From contig JACOUP010000003.1 in assembly GCA_016177765.1 (NCBI GenBank), positions 1-64,000 on the forward strand: a DNA stretch of 64,000 nt, in the 5' to 3' direction. The DNA is from Deltaproteobacteria bacterium. Its GTDB lineage: Bacteria; UBA10199; JACPAL01; JACOUP01. Below, in pieces: positions 53,926 through 63,263 of the stretch; position 1 is the first letter of the stretch, and each line of letters starts with the position of its first letter. Below the pieces are notes generated by a model that saw only the letters and a list, made by a program, of their open reading frames with translations, had not been told where the DNA came from and ran no database searches. The translations under genes and the position numbers were made by a program.

Positions 53926-55248
53926 TTAGGAGGAACTCTTCTCCAGGTCTCCCTTCCAGAGGTATTCACGGGTCAGATGGACGGCGACACCGCTCAAGGC
54001 GATCAGCGAAATCAGATTGGGGATTGCCATCAGCCCATTGGCGATGTCGGCAAAGGCCCAGACCATCGGGAGCGTTGCCACCGAACCGACCATCACCGCG
54101 GCAACCCACAGATAGCGATACGGTTTGATCGCCCTCGTTCCCAAAAGGTACTCCGCCGCTTTTTCGCCGTAGTACGACCAACCGAGGATGGTGGAAAAGA
54201 CAAAGGTGAGGAGTCCGACGGTCAGGATCAAAGGGCCTACATAGGGGATATGGCTGAAGGCCGATTTTGTCAGGGCCGCCCCTTTCAGCCCGGCCGCCCA
54301 ATCGCCCGAGCCGACGACCACAAGACCGGTTATCGCGCAGACGACAACAGTGTCCCAGAAGGTGCCGGTGGAGGAGACCAGCGCCTGACGGACCGGATTT
54401 TTCGTTTGTGCCGCCGCCGCAACGATCGGGGCGCTTCCCAAGCCTGATTCGTTGGAAAAAAGCCCCCGGGCGACGCCGTAACGGATCGCCTCTTTCATTC
54501 CTGCCCCCATGAATCCGCCGATGGCGGCCTGGCCGGTCAAGGCGGAGGAAAAAATCAGGCGAAAGGTTTCCGGAATTTTATCGGCATGGAGGATCAAGAT
54601 CCAGAGACAGCCCAGAACGTAGAAGATCGCCATGAAGGGGACAAGCCGTTCGCAAACACGGGCAATGGAACGGATCCCTCCCAAAATAACGAGGGCGGTG
54701 AACACCGTCATCAGCGAACCGCTGATCCAGGGCGAAATATGAAACGTTTCGCCGACCATTTGTGCGATGGAATTGGCCTGGACCATATTGCCGATTCCAA
54801 AAGCGGCGATTGCGGTAAAAAAGGCGAACAGAATTCCCAGCCACCGACAGTTCATCCCCTTCTCCAGGACGTACATCGGTCCGCCGGCCATTTCCCCCTT
54901 TGGGGTCTTGATCCGATAATGGACGGAAAGAACCGCCTCCGCATATTTGGTGGCGATCCCGAAGACGCCGGTCAGCCACATCCAGAGAACTGCCCCCGGC
55001 CCGCCGGCGGCAACTGCTGTGGCCACCCCGACGATATTTCCCGTCCCGATCGTGGCGGCCAGGGCGGTGGTCAACGCCCCGAAATGGCTGATGTCCCCGG
55101 TTCCTTCGGTGGTGCGTTGGAGGGAAAGACGGATCGCCTTCCCCAGATAACGCTGGATGAAACGGAGCCGGAAGGTGAGAAACAGGTGCGTTCCGACCAG
55201 CAAAATCAACAGGGGAGGGCCCCAGATCCAGTCGCTGGTCTTGTTCAA
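53926..55248 (-). CDS. Sodium:alanine symporter (AGCS family)
   Basis: 440 residues with about ten membrane helices. Family motifs are WGPPLLILLVGTHLFLTFRL at the start, GGPGAVLWMWLTGVFGIATKYAEAVLSVHYR, and GLGSAPIVAAAAQTKNPVRQALVS. It would import alanine or glycine with sodium. The start is TTG 55248; no ATG or GTG exists before it after the upstream stop. Confidence 0.93.
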   Translation of the reverse strand: MNKTSDWIWGPPLLILLVGTHLFLTFRLRFIQRYLGKAIRLSLQRTTEGTGDISHFGALTTALAATIGTGNIVGVATAVAAGGPGAVLWMWLTGVFGIATKYAEAVLSVHYRIKTPKGEMAGGPMYVLEKGMNCRWLGILFAFFTAIAAFGIGNMVQANSIAQMVGETFHISPWISGSLMTVFTALVILGGIRSIARVCERLVPFMAIFYVLGCLWILILHADKIPETFRLIFSSALTGQAAIGGFMGAGMKEAIRYGVARGLFSNESGLGSAPIVAAAAQTKNPVRQALVSSTGTFWDTVVVCAITGLVVVGSGDWAAGLKGAALTKSAFSHIPYVGPLILTVGLLTFVFSTILGWSYYGEKAAEYLLGTRAIKPYRYLWVAAVMVGSVATLPMVWAFADIANGLMAIPNLISLIALSGVAVHLTREYLWKGDLEKSSS

Positions 55249-55385
55249 AAAGACTTCCAGAGATTGAAGAAAAGGGGCGATGAAAACTTTCTATAATAAT
55301 GGGGGACCGAAATCAAGAAAGTTTATGATTATACTTGTAAATTTTATGGGTTATTTTTTACCCGTAATGTTTATTAAATATATAT

Positions 55386-55412
55386 TTGTACAGGGGTAAT
55401 TTATGATACAAT
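55386..55412 (+). promoter_or_regulatory. Candidate promoter of the repeat-protein gene
   Basis: TTGTAC (55386-55391) and TACAAT (55407-55412, preceded by TGA) are 15 bp apart in an AT-rich region. The start of transcription would be only about 7 nt before the ATG at 55426, again a near-leaderless layout. Spacing is short, so this is tentative. Confidence 0.35.
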
Positions 55413-55425
55413 TTTCGACAGATCC

Positions 55426-58400
55426 ATGAGGAGGTTTATCAACAGGGGATTGATTGTTTTCTTCATTCTGCTCCTAGGCCGGTTTGTATTCGCCTCACCT
55501 CCGCTCCGCATTGGGTATCAGGGGTTTATCACCGATAACAAAGGCGTTCCGATCAATGGTCCTTCCTCGTTTAAGTTTTGCGTCGCCAATGCCTCCGGGG
55601 TCACAAACGGTAAAAATCTCTGGTGCCACAACGGAAACACCGACACCTCCGGTGAACCGTCCAACAGCATCAATGTCGATGTCGATGAGGGTTATTTCAG
55701 CGTTATTATGGGGGATGCCAGCACCCACCCCAATATGGGAGATCTGCCCTCTTCGATCTTTAACACCTCCGATGAGCTGTACCTCTGCATCTGGTTCCAG
55801 ACCGGTAACAGGATCCATGAAAAACTGGAGCCGTGCCAAAGGTTTACCTATAATGCCTTTGCCGTCAGTGCCCTTAACGGAGGCAGTTCCGGTTACTCCG
55901 GTGGCGATTTGACCATTGACGAAGATCTTATCGTTTTAAAAGGGACCTCTTATCTTGGAGACCTCTTTTTGGGGCAGGGGGTTTCCGGAACCGAGGCAGG
56001 GCATCTCTATTATGATTCACAGGCAGACACCTTCAAGGCCTGCACCAAGACTGATTGTAAAACGATCTCCCGTGGAGATACCGACACCTCAAACCTCCTG
56101 AGAAAAGATACCAGTGACACCAGCACCGGGACAATCACCGCCGCCGGTTTTACAACCACCGGGGCGACCACAACCGGGACACTCACGGCGAGCGGTGCCG
56201 CCACCTTGGGATCCCTGACAACGACGGGGGATGCCGTCTTTGACACAAGCACCCTGAAGGTGGATTCCACCAATAACCGTGTTGGCGTTGGCACCGCCAG
56301 TCCCTCGTACCCGTTGCATGTCACCAGTTCCAACACCACCTCTTCAACGGCTTATATCGATGGGACCTCCGTGACCACAGGCAACGCCCTGCTCATTCAG
56401 ACGGATAACAGCCTCAGCACAGGGACCGCGTTGAAGGTCATCTATGATGACGCAAACATGTCGTCGGGAGAAAACGTCTTTGAGATTATTAATCAAGATA
56501 GCGTTGGGACCCAAACCAACCGGTTTGCCATCCGTCTGGATGGACAGGTTACGGTTGGCGGAACGGTGTTGGGATCCACCTATTCCGGTTCTTCGGCGGT
56601 GACTGTCTCTTCAGCCTCAGGGAGTGATTTAACTCTGGATGGTGGTAATGGAAGTGTCCTGATTGCCTCCGGAGACACCCTTGGTAATGGGACTTGGTCG
56701 GTTGCCAGCACCGGGAATACCACCTTCGCGACCGGCAATTTTACCGGCAGTGTCCAAACAGGGGGCACAACCCGCTTGACCAATTCCGGTGGCCTCCAAA
56801 ACATTGCCTCCATCGCCGGTACCGGGGCCTTAACAGTGGCCTCAGGTTCCGGGGATCTCACACTGGATGGCGCCGGTGGGACTGTCGCTATTGCCTCCGG
56901 GGACACCTTGTCGGCAGGGGCGATTACCGGTAGTGGGAACCTGACCATTAATACAAGTGACCTTGCGGTCAATACCTCCAACCGGATGGTTGGTATCGCC
57001 ACCGCCAGTCCTGTTGAAAAACTGGAAGTGAGCGGCGGTCTTCGGGCCGGTCTGGCCCCCACCAGTTTGACGACCTTGTCGGCCGGTGCCGGATCGACAG
57101 ACACGAGCCTTAGCGTTACCTCAACGTCAGGGTACGCTTCTGCCGGGACACTCCTCATTGATTCCGAGGCGATTAATTATACCGGTACCGCCGCGACCTC
57201 ATTCACCGGCTTGACCCGTGGCGCCTTGGGGACCACGGCCGCGACACACAACTCGGGGGCCACCGTTGACAACTATTCCCTGACACTCATCGCGACGACA
57301 TCAGCCCCCAGACTGGTCGTCACCGGGGCTGGTAACCTCGGTTTGGGAACGACCGCTCCTGACGAACAGATCCAGATGACAGGCCGGGTCCACTTGGGGC
57401 AGGCATCAGCCCCCTCTACCACTACCGACAAACTTTATAATGTCAGCGGTGATCTCTACTGGAATGGGACCGCCTTGAGCACAAACGGGGCGAACTGTGA
57501 CGCGGGCAGTTATGCTCGAGGAGTGGATGCCTCCGGTGCCGCGGAAGGGTGCACGGCGGTCGGGGCAGGGACGGTGACCTCGGTAGCGACCGGTTCGGGA
57601 CTCACCGGGGGGACAATTACCACCACAGGGACCCTTTCTCTTGGCGCCCTGACGGCGGACTGGAACCAGACCGGGGCGTATGACATTGTTTTGGCCAACG
57701 CCAGTTCCGAGCTGAAGATTTTGGAGAGTGCCGGGGGGACCTACTACGGGATCATCGATGCCGGGGATCTCTCTGCGGACCGGACTTATACCTTCCCGGA
57801 TGCGACCGGGACGGTGGCGTTGACGACGAGTAATGTAGCGACGGCGACCGCCCTGGCGGCGAATGGGGCGAACTGTTCAGCGGGGAGTTATCCTTTGGGG
57901 GTGGATGCCAGTGGAGCGGTGGAGACTTGTACAGCGGCGGGGACGGTTACTTCGGTTGATTCTGGAGATGGTCTTACCGGGGGTGCCATTACGGGATCCG
58001 GGACTTTGGCGGTTGGTGCCGGTTCAGGGATCAGTGTTACATCAGACGCAGTTGCTGTTGGGCCCCTGACGGCGGATTGGAACCAGACGGGGGCGTTTGA
58101 CATCACCCTTAATAATGCGAGCTCCGAGCTCAAGATTCTGGAGAGTGCCGGGGCGACTTACTACGGGATCGTTGATGCCGGGGATCTCTCTGCGGATAGA
58201 ACTTATACCTTCCCGGATGCGACCGGGACGGTGGCGTTGACGACGAGTAATGTAGCGACGGCGACAGCCCTGGCGGCGAACGGGGCGAACTGTTCAGCGG
58301 GGAGTTATCCGTTGGGAGTGGACGCCTCGGGTGCGGTGGAAAGTTGTACAGTGGCGGGGACGGGGACAGTTACTTCGGTGGCGACCGGTTCCGGGTTGAG

Positions 58401-61002
58401 TGGAGGAACGATCACCTCAACCGGGACCCTGACCTTGGGGGCCTTGACCGACAACTGGAACCAGACCGGGGCGTATGACATTGTTTTGAATAACGCCAGT
58501 TCGGAGATTGTTATACTCGAAAGTACTGGCGGAACTTGGGGTGGGACGATCGACGTTGGTGATCTCTCTGCCAACCGGACCTATACCTTTCCGGATGAGA
58601 CAGGGACTGTTTGTACCACCGGTAGTGTTTGCACCGGGTATCAGGCCTCCTCAACCGCCTTGACCACCTCGACCTCATGGGGTGGGGACCTGACCGGGAC
58701 CGGTTCTTCCCCGACGGTTGCTGACAATAGCGTTGATGGGACCGATATCGCCCTTGGTTCCGATGCCCAGGGAGATGTCATGTATTACAGTGGAACCGAT
58801 TGGGTTCGACTTGCGGCTGGGACCTCAGGCCAGTACCTTAAGACACAAGGGGCAGGGGCTAATCCAACTTGGGCGGATTCTGCCGCAGGGACTATGGGGG
58901 CCTTGACCGCCGACTGGGGCCAGACCGGGGCGTATGACATTGTTTTGGCCAACGCCAGTTCCGAGCTGAAGATTTTGGAGAGTGCCGGGGCGACTTACTA
59001 CGGGATTATTGATGCCGGTGATCTTTCTGCCGACCGGACCTATACCTTTCCGGATGCGACCGGGACGGTGGCCTTAACGACATCGAACGTGGCAACGGCG
59101 ACGGCGTTGGCGGCCAACGGGGCGAACTGTTCTGCCGGGAGTTATCCTTTGGGGGTGGATGCCAGTGGAGCGGTGGAGACTTGTACAGCGGCGACGACGG
59201 GGACGGTAACGTCGGTGGCGACTGGTTCGGGACTCACCGGGGGGACAATTACCACCACAGGAACCCTTTCTCTTGGCGCCCTGACCGCCGACTGGAACCA
59301 GACGGGGGCGTTTGACATCACCCTTAATAATGCGAGCTCCGAGCTCAAGATTTTGGAGAGCGCCGGAGGGACCTACTACGGGATCATTGATGCCGGGGAT
59401 CTCTCTGCGGATAGAACTTATACCTTTCCGGATGCAACGGGGACGGTGGCCTTAACGACGTCGAACGTGGCAACAGCGACCGCCCTGGCGGCGAACGGGG
59501 CGAACTGCGATGCTGGCAGTTATCCTTTAGGAGTGGATGCCAGTGGAGCGGTGGAGAGTTGCACGGTCGCTTCTGGGAGTGGGACAGTGACTTCGGTGGC
59601 GACCGGTTCGGGACTCACCGGGGGGACAATTACCACTACAGGGACCCTTTCTCTTGGTGCCCTGACGGCGGACTGGAACCAGACCGGGGCGTTTGACATC
59701 GTCCTTAATAATGCGAGTTCCGAACTCAAGATTTTGGAGAGTTCCGGGGCGACTTACTACGGGATCATTGATGCGGGAGATCTTTCTGCCGACCGGACCT
59801 ATACCTTTCCGGACGTAACGGGAACGGTGGCGTTGACGACGAGTAATGTAGCGACGGCGACAGCCCTGGCGGCGAATGGGGCGAACTGTTCAGCGGGGAG
59901 TTATCCGTTGGGAGTGGACGCCTCCGGTGCGGTGGAGAGTTGTACAGCTGTTGGAGGAGGAGCAACCGCCTGGGATGATATTGGTGATCCAGATGCTGGT
60001 GCCGCTGTTGCGATGGCCGAATATGCCCAGACCCTTGATTGGGACACCGCCTCGACGGCCGCCGCTTTTGACGGCCTTACGATTACCATGACTAATGATG
60101 CGGGTACCGATTCAAATACCCAAAGGGTCCTGGTCATTACCAACAAGAACGACGGAGGAAGCACCGGGACCACTGAGCGTCTCCTCGTTCTTGACAATGC
60201 CGATAGTAATGAAGCAGTGACCACGGGCCTCGAAATTGATGTTTCCGGCGGGGGCACCGGTTCAATTACCACCGGTATTGACCTGTCGGATACCTTGATC
60301 GGGGATGCCATTAATATCGGTAACAACGCCATTGTCACCGGAAACGTGGCCGGTACCATCGGTGATTCAACGACTGATTCTTGGACATTTACGACAGACG
60401 GGACCGGTACGGCAGAAATTGTCTTACCTGCCGGTTCTATCGACAGCACCGAAATTCTGGATGCCACAATTGCCGGAGGGGATCTGGCCTCAACTATCGC
60501 CATTACGTCTACGGGGGCCCAGGATTTCGGGGGAGCGAGTGATTTCGAAATCCCCAATGGGGGGTCCCCCACCGTTAATGTGACCGGAGAGATTGCAATC
60601 GATACGACGGACGACCAACTCATTTACTATGGTGCAAGCGCCAAGAGAGTTCTGCCTTTCGAATACACCCGATGCGCGGTGATTGAGGACCTGGTAGCCG
60701 CTGATGACAATAAATCGCTCGGTTCATTTGCGGATGCCGTTACCATTACCAGTATCTGGTGCAGTTATACGGGCACCGGTTCAACAGTGGCGACTATCAC
60801 CCTCGAAGATGGTTCCTCAAACGCCATGACCCATAATGCGCCTACTTGCACGGCGGTAGGAACGGTTCCGACGGCACAAAGCGTGACTGCGGCAGGTTCG
60901 CTTACGGCTCGTGAAACAGTCCGGTTTGACGTTACCAATACCCCTAACCCAACGACCGACGATTATGAGATCTGTATCTCTTATACCATTGATGCACAAT
61001 AG
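55426..61002 (+). CDS. Giant exported repeat protein (fibre/adhesin-like)
   Basis: 1858 residues. Signal peptide MRRFINRGLIVFFILLLGRFVFA is followed by an N-terminal domain IGYQGFITDNKGVPINGPSSFKF...LYLCIWFQTG. Then come Thr/Gly-rich beta stretches with tail-fibre-like signatures (NNRVGVGTASPSYPLHV, NLGLGTTAPDEQIQM). Six tandem units (57640-59960) carry LTADWNQTGAYDIVL, ELKILESAG, YYGIIDAGDLSADRTYTFP, TGTVALTTSN and GANCSAGSYPLGVDASGAV; unit 3 is interrupted by a different segment. The C-terminal domain is unrelated to the repeats. It is probably a surface fibre or adhesin. No known export partner is encoded here except the beta-barrel downstream. Confidence 0.88.
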   Translation: MRRFINRGLIVFFILLLGRFVFASPPLRIGYQGFITDNKGVPINGPSSFKFCVANASGVTNGKNLWCHNGNTDTSGEPSNSINVDVDEGYFSVIMGDASTHPNMGDLPSSIFNTSDELYLCIWFQTGNRIHEKLEPCQRFTYNAFAVSALNGGSSGYSGGDLTIDEDLIVLKGTSYLGDLFLGQGVSGTEAGHLYYDSQADTFKACTKTDCKTISRGDTDTSNLLRKDTSDTSTGTITAAGFTTTGATTTGTLTASGAATLGSLTTTGDAVFDTSTLKVDSTNNRVGVGTASPSYPLHVTSSNTTSSTAYIDGTSVTTGNALLIQTDNSLSTGTALKVIYDDANMSSGENVFEIINQDSVGTQTNRFAIRLDGQVTVGGTVLGSTYSGSSAVTVSSASGSDLTLDGGNGSVLIASGDTLGNGTWSVASTGNTTFATGNFTGSVQTGGTTRLTNSGGLQNIASIAGTGALTVASGSGDLTLDGAGGTVAIASGDTLSAGAITGSGNLTINTSDLAVNTSNRMVGIATASPVEKLEVSGGLRAGLAPTSLTTLSAGAGSTDTSLSVTSTSGYASAGTLLIDSEAINYTGTAATSFTGLTRGALGTTAATHNSGATVDNYSLTLIATTSAPRLVVTGAGNLGLGTTAPDEQIQMTGRVHLGQASAPSTTTDKLYNVSGDLYWNGTALSTNGANCDAGSYARGVDASGAAEGCTAVGAGTVTSVATGSGLTGGTITTTGTLSLGALTADWNQTGAYDIVLANASSELKILESAGGTYYGIIDAGDLSADRTYTFPDATGTVALTTSNVATATALAANGANCSAGSYPLGVDASGAVETCTAAGTVTSVDSGDGLTGGAITGSGTLAVGAGSGISVTSDAVAVGPLTADWNQTGAFDITLNNASSELKILESAGATYYGIVDAGDLSADRTYTFPDATGTVALTTSNVATATALAANGANCSAGSYPLGVDASGAVESCTVAGTGTVTSVATGSGLSGGTITSTGTLTLGALTDNWNQTGAYDIVLNNASSEIVILESTGGTWGGTIDVGDLSANRTYTFPDETGTVCTTGSVCTGYQASSTALTTSTSWGGDLTGTGSSPTVADNSVDGTDIALGSDAQGDVMYYSGTDWVRLAAGTSGQYLKTQGAGANPTWADSAAGTMGALTADWGQTGAYDIVLANASSELKILESAGATYYGIIDAGDLSADRTYTFPDATGTVALTTSNVATATALAANGANCSAGSYPLGVDASGAVETCTAATTGTVTSVATGSGLTGGTITTTGTLSLGALTADWNQTGAFDITLNNASSELKILESAGGTYYGIIDAGDLSADRTYTFPDATGTVALTTSNVATATALAANGANCDAGSYPLGVDASGAVESCTVASGSGTVTSVATGSGLTGGTITTTGTLSLGALTADWNQTGAFDIVLNNASSELKILESSGATYYGIIDAGDLSADRTYTFPDVTGTVALTTSNVATATALAANGANCSAGSYPLGVDASGAVESCTAVGGGATAWDDIGDPDAGAAVAMAEYAQTLDWDTASTAAAFDGLTITMTNDAGTDSNTQRVLVITNKNDGGSTGTTERLLVLDNADSNEAVTTGLEIDVSGGGTGSITTGIDLSDTLIGDAINIGNNAIVTGNVAGTIGDSTTDSWTFTTDGTGTAEIVLPAGSIDSTEILDATIAGGDLASTIAITSTGAQDFGGASDFEIPNGGSPTVNVTGEIAIDTTDDQLIYYGASAKRVLPFEYTRCAVIEDLVAADDNKSLGSFADAVTITSIWCSYTGTGSTVATITLEDGSSNAMTHNAPTCTAVGTVPTAQSVTAAGSLTARETVRFDVTNTPNPTTDDYEICISYTIDAQ
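57640..59960 (+). repeat. Six tandem repeats of about 380-460 bp
   Basis: In-frame coding repeats within the fibre gene, starting near 57642, 58062, 58440, 58900, 59278 and 59660. Units 1, 2, 4, 5 and 6 are strongly conserved at the DNA level, with long identical blocks. Unit 3 is more diverged. Such arrays change copy number by recombination. Confidence 0.88.
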
Positions 61003-61594
61003 TAGGATAGGGCGGGGTATTCGCCTCTCTTGCGGATTCCTTTGTCTGCTGACAGCTGTTCTTCTGTGGTCGCCCGCTTATGCCGATACGGAAGAAGATG
61101 TCCCTTCGGCCGATGGGAGTCCCAATAACTGGAGCGGTGCTTATTCTACCGTCGACGAAACCGTTAGCGGGGCTGACGATAACGATTCAATTACTACCTC
61201 ATCGACAAGCTCGGTGGAAATTTATACCTTTAGTCATACGGTCCCTTCGGATGCCACTGTCGACAGCGTCCAGGTCAATTTTCGATGCAAGAGGGCTTCA
61301 GCGGGGTCAAAAACAGTGGCGGCCCAGATAGAGCGTTCCAATACATCGGCAACGGGGGGGTTTGAGACCCAGACAGCCTCTTACGCCAACTATAGCAAGA
61401 GCTGGAGCTTATGCCCTGTCAGCTCCTGCAGTAACTCGACCGACGGGGCCTGGACGGTCACCGATCTGGACAACCTGGAAATAGGGGTCAAGAGCAGCTC
61501 TTCCGGATCTGGCTCCCTGAATTGCAGTCAGGTCTCCGTGACCATCAGTTATACCCCGGCCACATCATCGAGACGGATCTGGATTGTTGATTAA
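60992..61594 (+). CDS. Exported Ser/Thr-rich protein
   Basis: About 200 residues. The start ATG 60992 overlaps the end of the fibre gene. Signal LSCGFLCLLTAVLLWSPAYA precedes a beta-type domain (NNWSGAYSTVDETVSGADDNDSI, VDSVQVNFRCKRASAGS, NCSQVSVTISYTPA). It resembles small carbohydrate- or surface-associated beta-sandwich domains, but I cannot name the family. Probably co-expressed with the fibre protein. Confidence 0.72.
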   Translation: MHNSRIGRGIRLSCGFLCLLTAVLLWSPAYADTEEDVPSADGSPNNWSGAYSTVDETVSGADDNDSITTSSTSSVEIYTFSHTVPSDATVDSVQVNFRCKRASAGSKTVAAQIERSNTSATGGFETQTASYANYSKSWSLCPVSSCSNSTDGAWTVTDLDNLEIGVKSSSSGSGSLNCSQVSVTISYTPATSSRRIWIVD

Positions 61595-61661
61595 GGAGGA
61601 GTGAAAATAGGAGATTGTGAGAAAATATCGGGTGAACGAAACAATTGCCAAAGGGTAGAAT

Positions 61662-61964
61662 ATGAAATATAGTGCAAAAAAACTGGTGGTCTTGGTGCTC
61701 TCTTTCTCGGCCTTGATGGCCGGTTGCAGTAGCGGGAGCGAATGGGACGATCAGGATAACGGCTTGGGTGACGGCTTTGGCCCTTTAGGGGGAGGTAACC
61801 CCCGTCCGAAGAGTGGCAGTTATACCGTGCAGGATTCGGCCCTTCAAGGGGGGCGTTCCACGATGGGGTCGCTCAGTTACAAGGCCTTGGGGCAGATTGG
61901 CGATGTTAATGGCGAAAACAGATCGGTTAGCTACAAGTCGACTCCTATCAAGCCTCCTCAGTAG
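61662..61964 (+). CDS. Small lipoprotein
   Basis: 100 residues. Signal MKYSAKKLVVLVLSFSALMAGC with an LMAGC lipobox, then a Gly/Asp-rich acidic stretch and SGSYTVQDSALQGGRSTMGSLSYKALG. No known domain. It overlaps the beta-barrel gene by about 60 nt in a different frame, suggesting coupled translation. Confidence 0.75.
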   Translation: MKYSAKKLVVLVLSFSALMAGCSSGSEWDDQDNGLGDGFGPLGGGNPRPKSGSYTVQDSALQGGRSTMGSLSYKALGQIGDVNGENRSVSYKSTPIKPPQ

Positions 61965-63219
61965 TTTTGTCTTCCTCTCTTGGTCGAGTGTTGCCGTCGC
62001 AGGGCCTCAAAAATCAAGTCAGATCAAGGAGCTTGCTGAAAAACTGGAACAGGCCCAGTCTGATCTGAAAAAAGGGTCAGAGCAGAATGAGGCCTTGACG
62101 AAGCGGTTGGAACAGACGGAATCCCGTCTGGATGAGCTTCAGAAAGACTTTGAAGAGGAGAGAGAAGCCAGGCAAAATAGCCTTCGGTTGAGCGGGAATA
62201 TCACCACATTGACCGGTTGGCAAAGGTCGGACAGTCAAGCCTTGGATTCCGGCACAGGGCCACGAGGGATCTTTGGAGACGGTCTGGCCAATATTAATTA
62301 TGGGACCAACGGAAGTACTGTTGGTCTGTTTGTGGATCAACTCGAGTTGGCTATTGATAAAAGATTCTCAGAACTCTTAAGCCTCCGGGCCGACCTCGAT
62401 ATCTCCCCTTACAGAGATTATAACCGGGATAACAAAAATACCGATGTTCAGGACGTCGTTCAGCTCGAACAGGCGACTACCGGTATCCACCCCGCAGACT
62501 GGCTGACCCTTGATGTCGGTCGTTTCAACTCGGGTTTCGGTCTGGAACCGATTGATCGAAACGAGCTTGCCGGTGTTTCTTTCTCTTCCGTCCACCGATT
62601 TCTGGTTCCTCTGAACGTTACCGGGGTCCGGATGACAGTGACAACAGGGGCATGGCTTTGGGATCTTTATGCCGTCAATGACCTCGCGGACAATGGCATC
62701 AACGTGACTTCGGATGCCCCCTCGGGGGGGACGAACGTCCGGTTCAGTTGGGGAGAAGAGGCCAAAAACTGGGTCAAACTTTCATTTGCCGGGGGACCGG
62801 AATCAACGAAGGTAAGGCCGCTCACGTTTATGGGGGATCTGTCTCTGAAAATCAGACCCTTTGAAAGGCTGGAGCTATCGGCGGAAGGGGCCTACCGGCA
62901 GGAAAATGGGAATAATTGTGGTGATGGGAGACCCAATTGCAGGTATCTGGGGGGAGACTTGCAGGTTCGAGCCATCCCCTGGGAACAGTGGAATACCTAC
63001 CTCCGCGCTGGTTACCTGCGTGACTATAACCATGGCGGGAGGAGTGGGGCGGCCCAGTACATTATTGACGGTTCCCTTGGGGTCTCTTATCTCTTTAACG
63101 ACATGGCGAAGGTTGTTTTGGAATACCGGATCGATTATCAGGACCCGAAGGGGAGCGACCCTTTGACAGACCCCACCTTTACCCACGGGATCGCCGTTGA
63201 AACCGCCTATTCTTTTTGA
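61903..63219 (+). CDS. Outer-membrane beta-barrel with periplasmic coiled coil
   Basis: About 438 residues. A signal peptide (SRLLSSLLSSFVFLSWSSVAVA) is followed by a coiled coil (SSQIKELAEKLEQAQSDLKKGSEQNEALTKRLEQTESRLDELQ, about 38-95). A barrel with alternating amphipathic strands ends in ETAYSF, the terminal Phe expected by the Bam machinery. This porin-like plan (periplasmic coiled coil plus barrel) resembles deltaproteobacterial porins. Start 61903 or 61909 is likely; longer frames overlap the lipoprotein gene further. A transport or surface-anchoring role is inferred. Confidence 0.8.
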   Translation: MLMAKTDRLATSRLLSSLLSSFVFLSWSSVAVAGPQKSSQIKELAEKLEQAQSDLKKGSEQNEALTKRLEQTESRLDELQKDFEEEREARQNSLRLSGNITTLTGWQRSDSQALDSGTGPRGIFGDGLANINYGTNGSTVGLFVDQLELAIDKRFSELLSLRADLDISPYRDYNRDNKNTDVQDVVQLEQATTGIHPADWLTLDVGRFNSGFGLEPIDRNELAGVSFSSVHRFLVPLNVTGVRMTVTTGAWLWDLYAVNDLADNGINVTSDAPSGGTNVRFSWGEEAKNWVKLSFAGGPESTKVRPLTFMGDLSLKIRPFERLELSAEGAYRQENGNNCGDGRPNCRYLGGDLQVRAIPWEQWNTYLRAGYLRDYNHGGRSGAAQYIIDGSLGVSYLFNDMAKVVLEYRIDYQDPKGSDPLTDPTFTHGIAVETAYSF

Positions 63220-63263
63220 TCATGAATAACGACAATAAAGTCTTTTGTGAAACAGGAGGTTTT

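Noticed and set aside
57640-59960. Possible CRISPR or satellite array
   Set aside because: The repeats are about 380-460 bp, in frame and encode a conserved protein unit; no short repeat/spacer structure exists.
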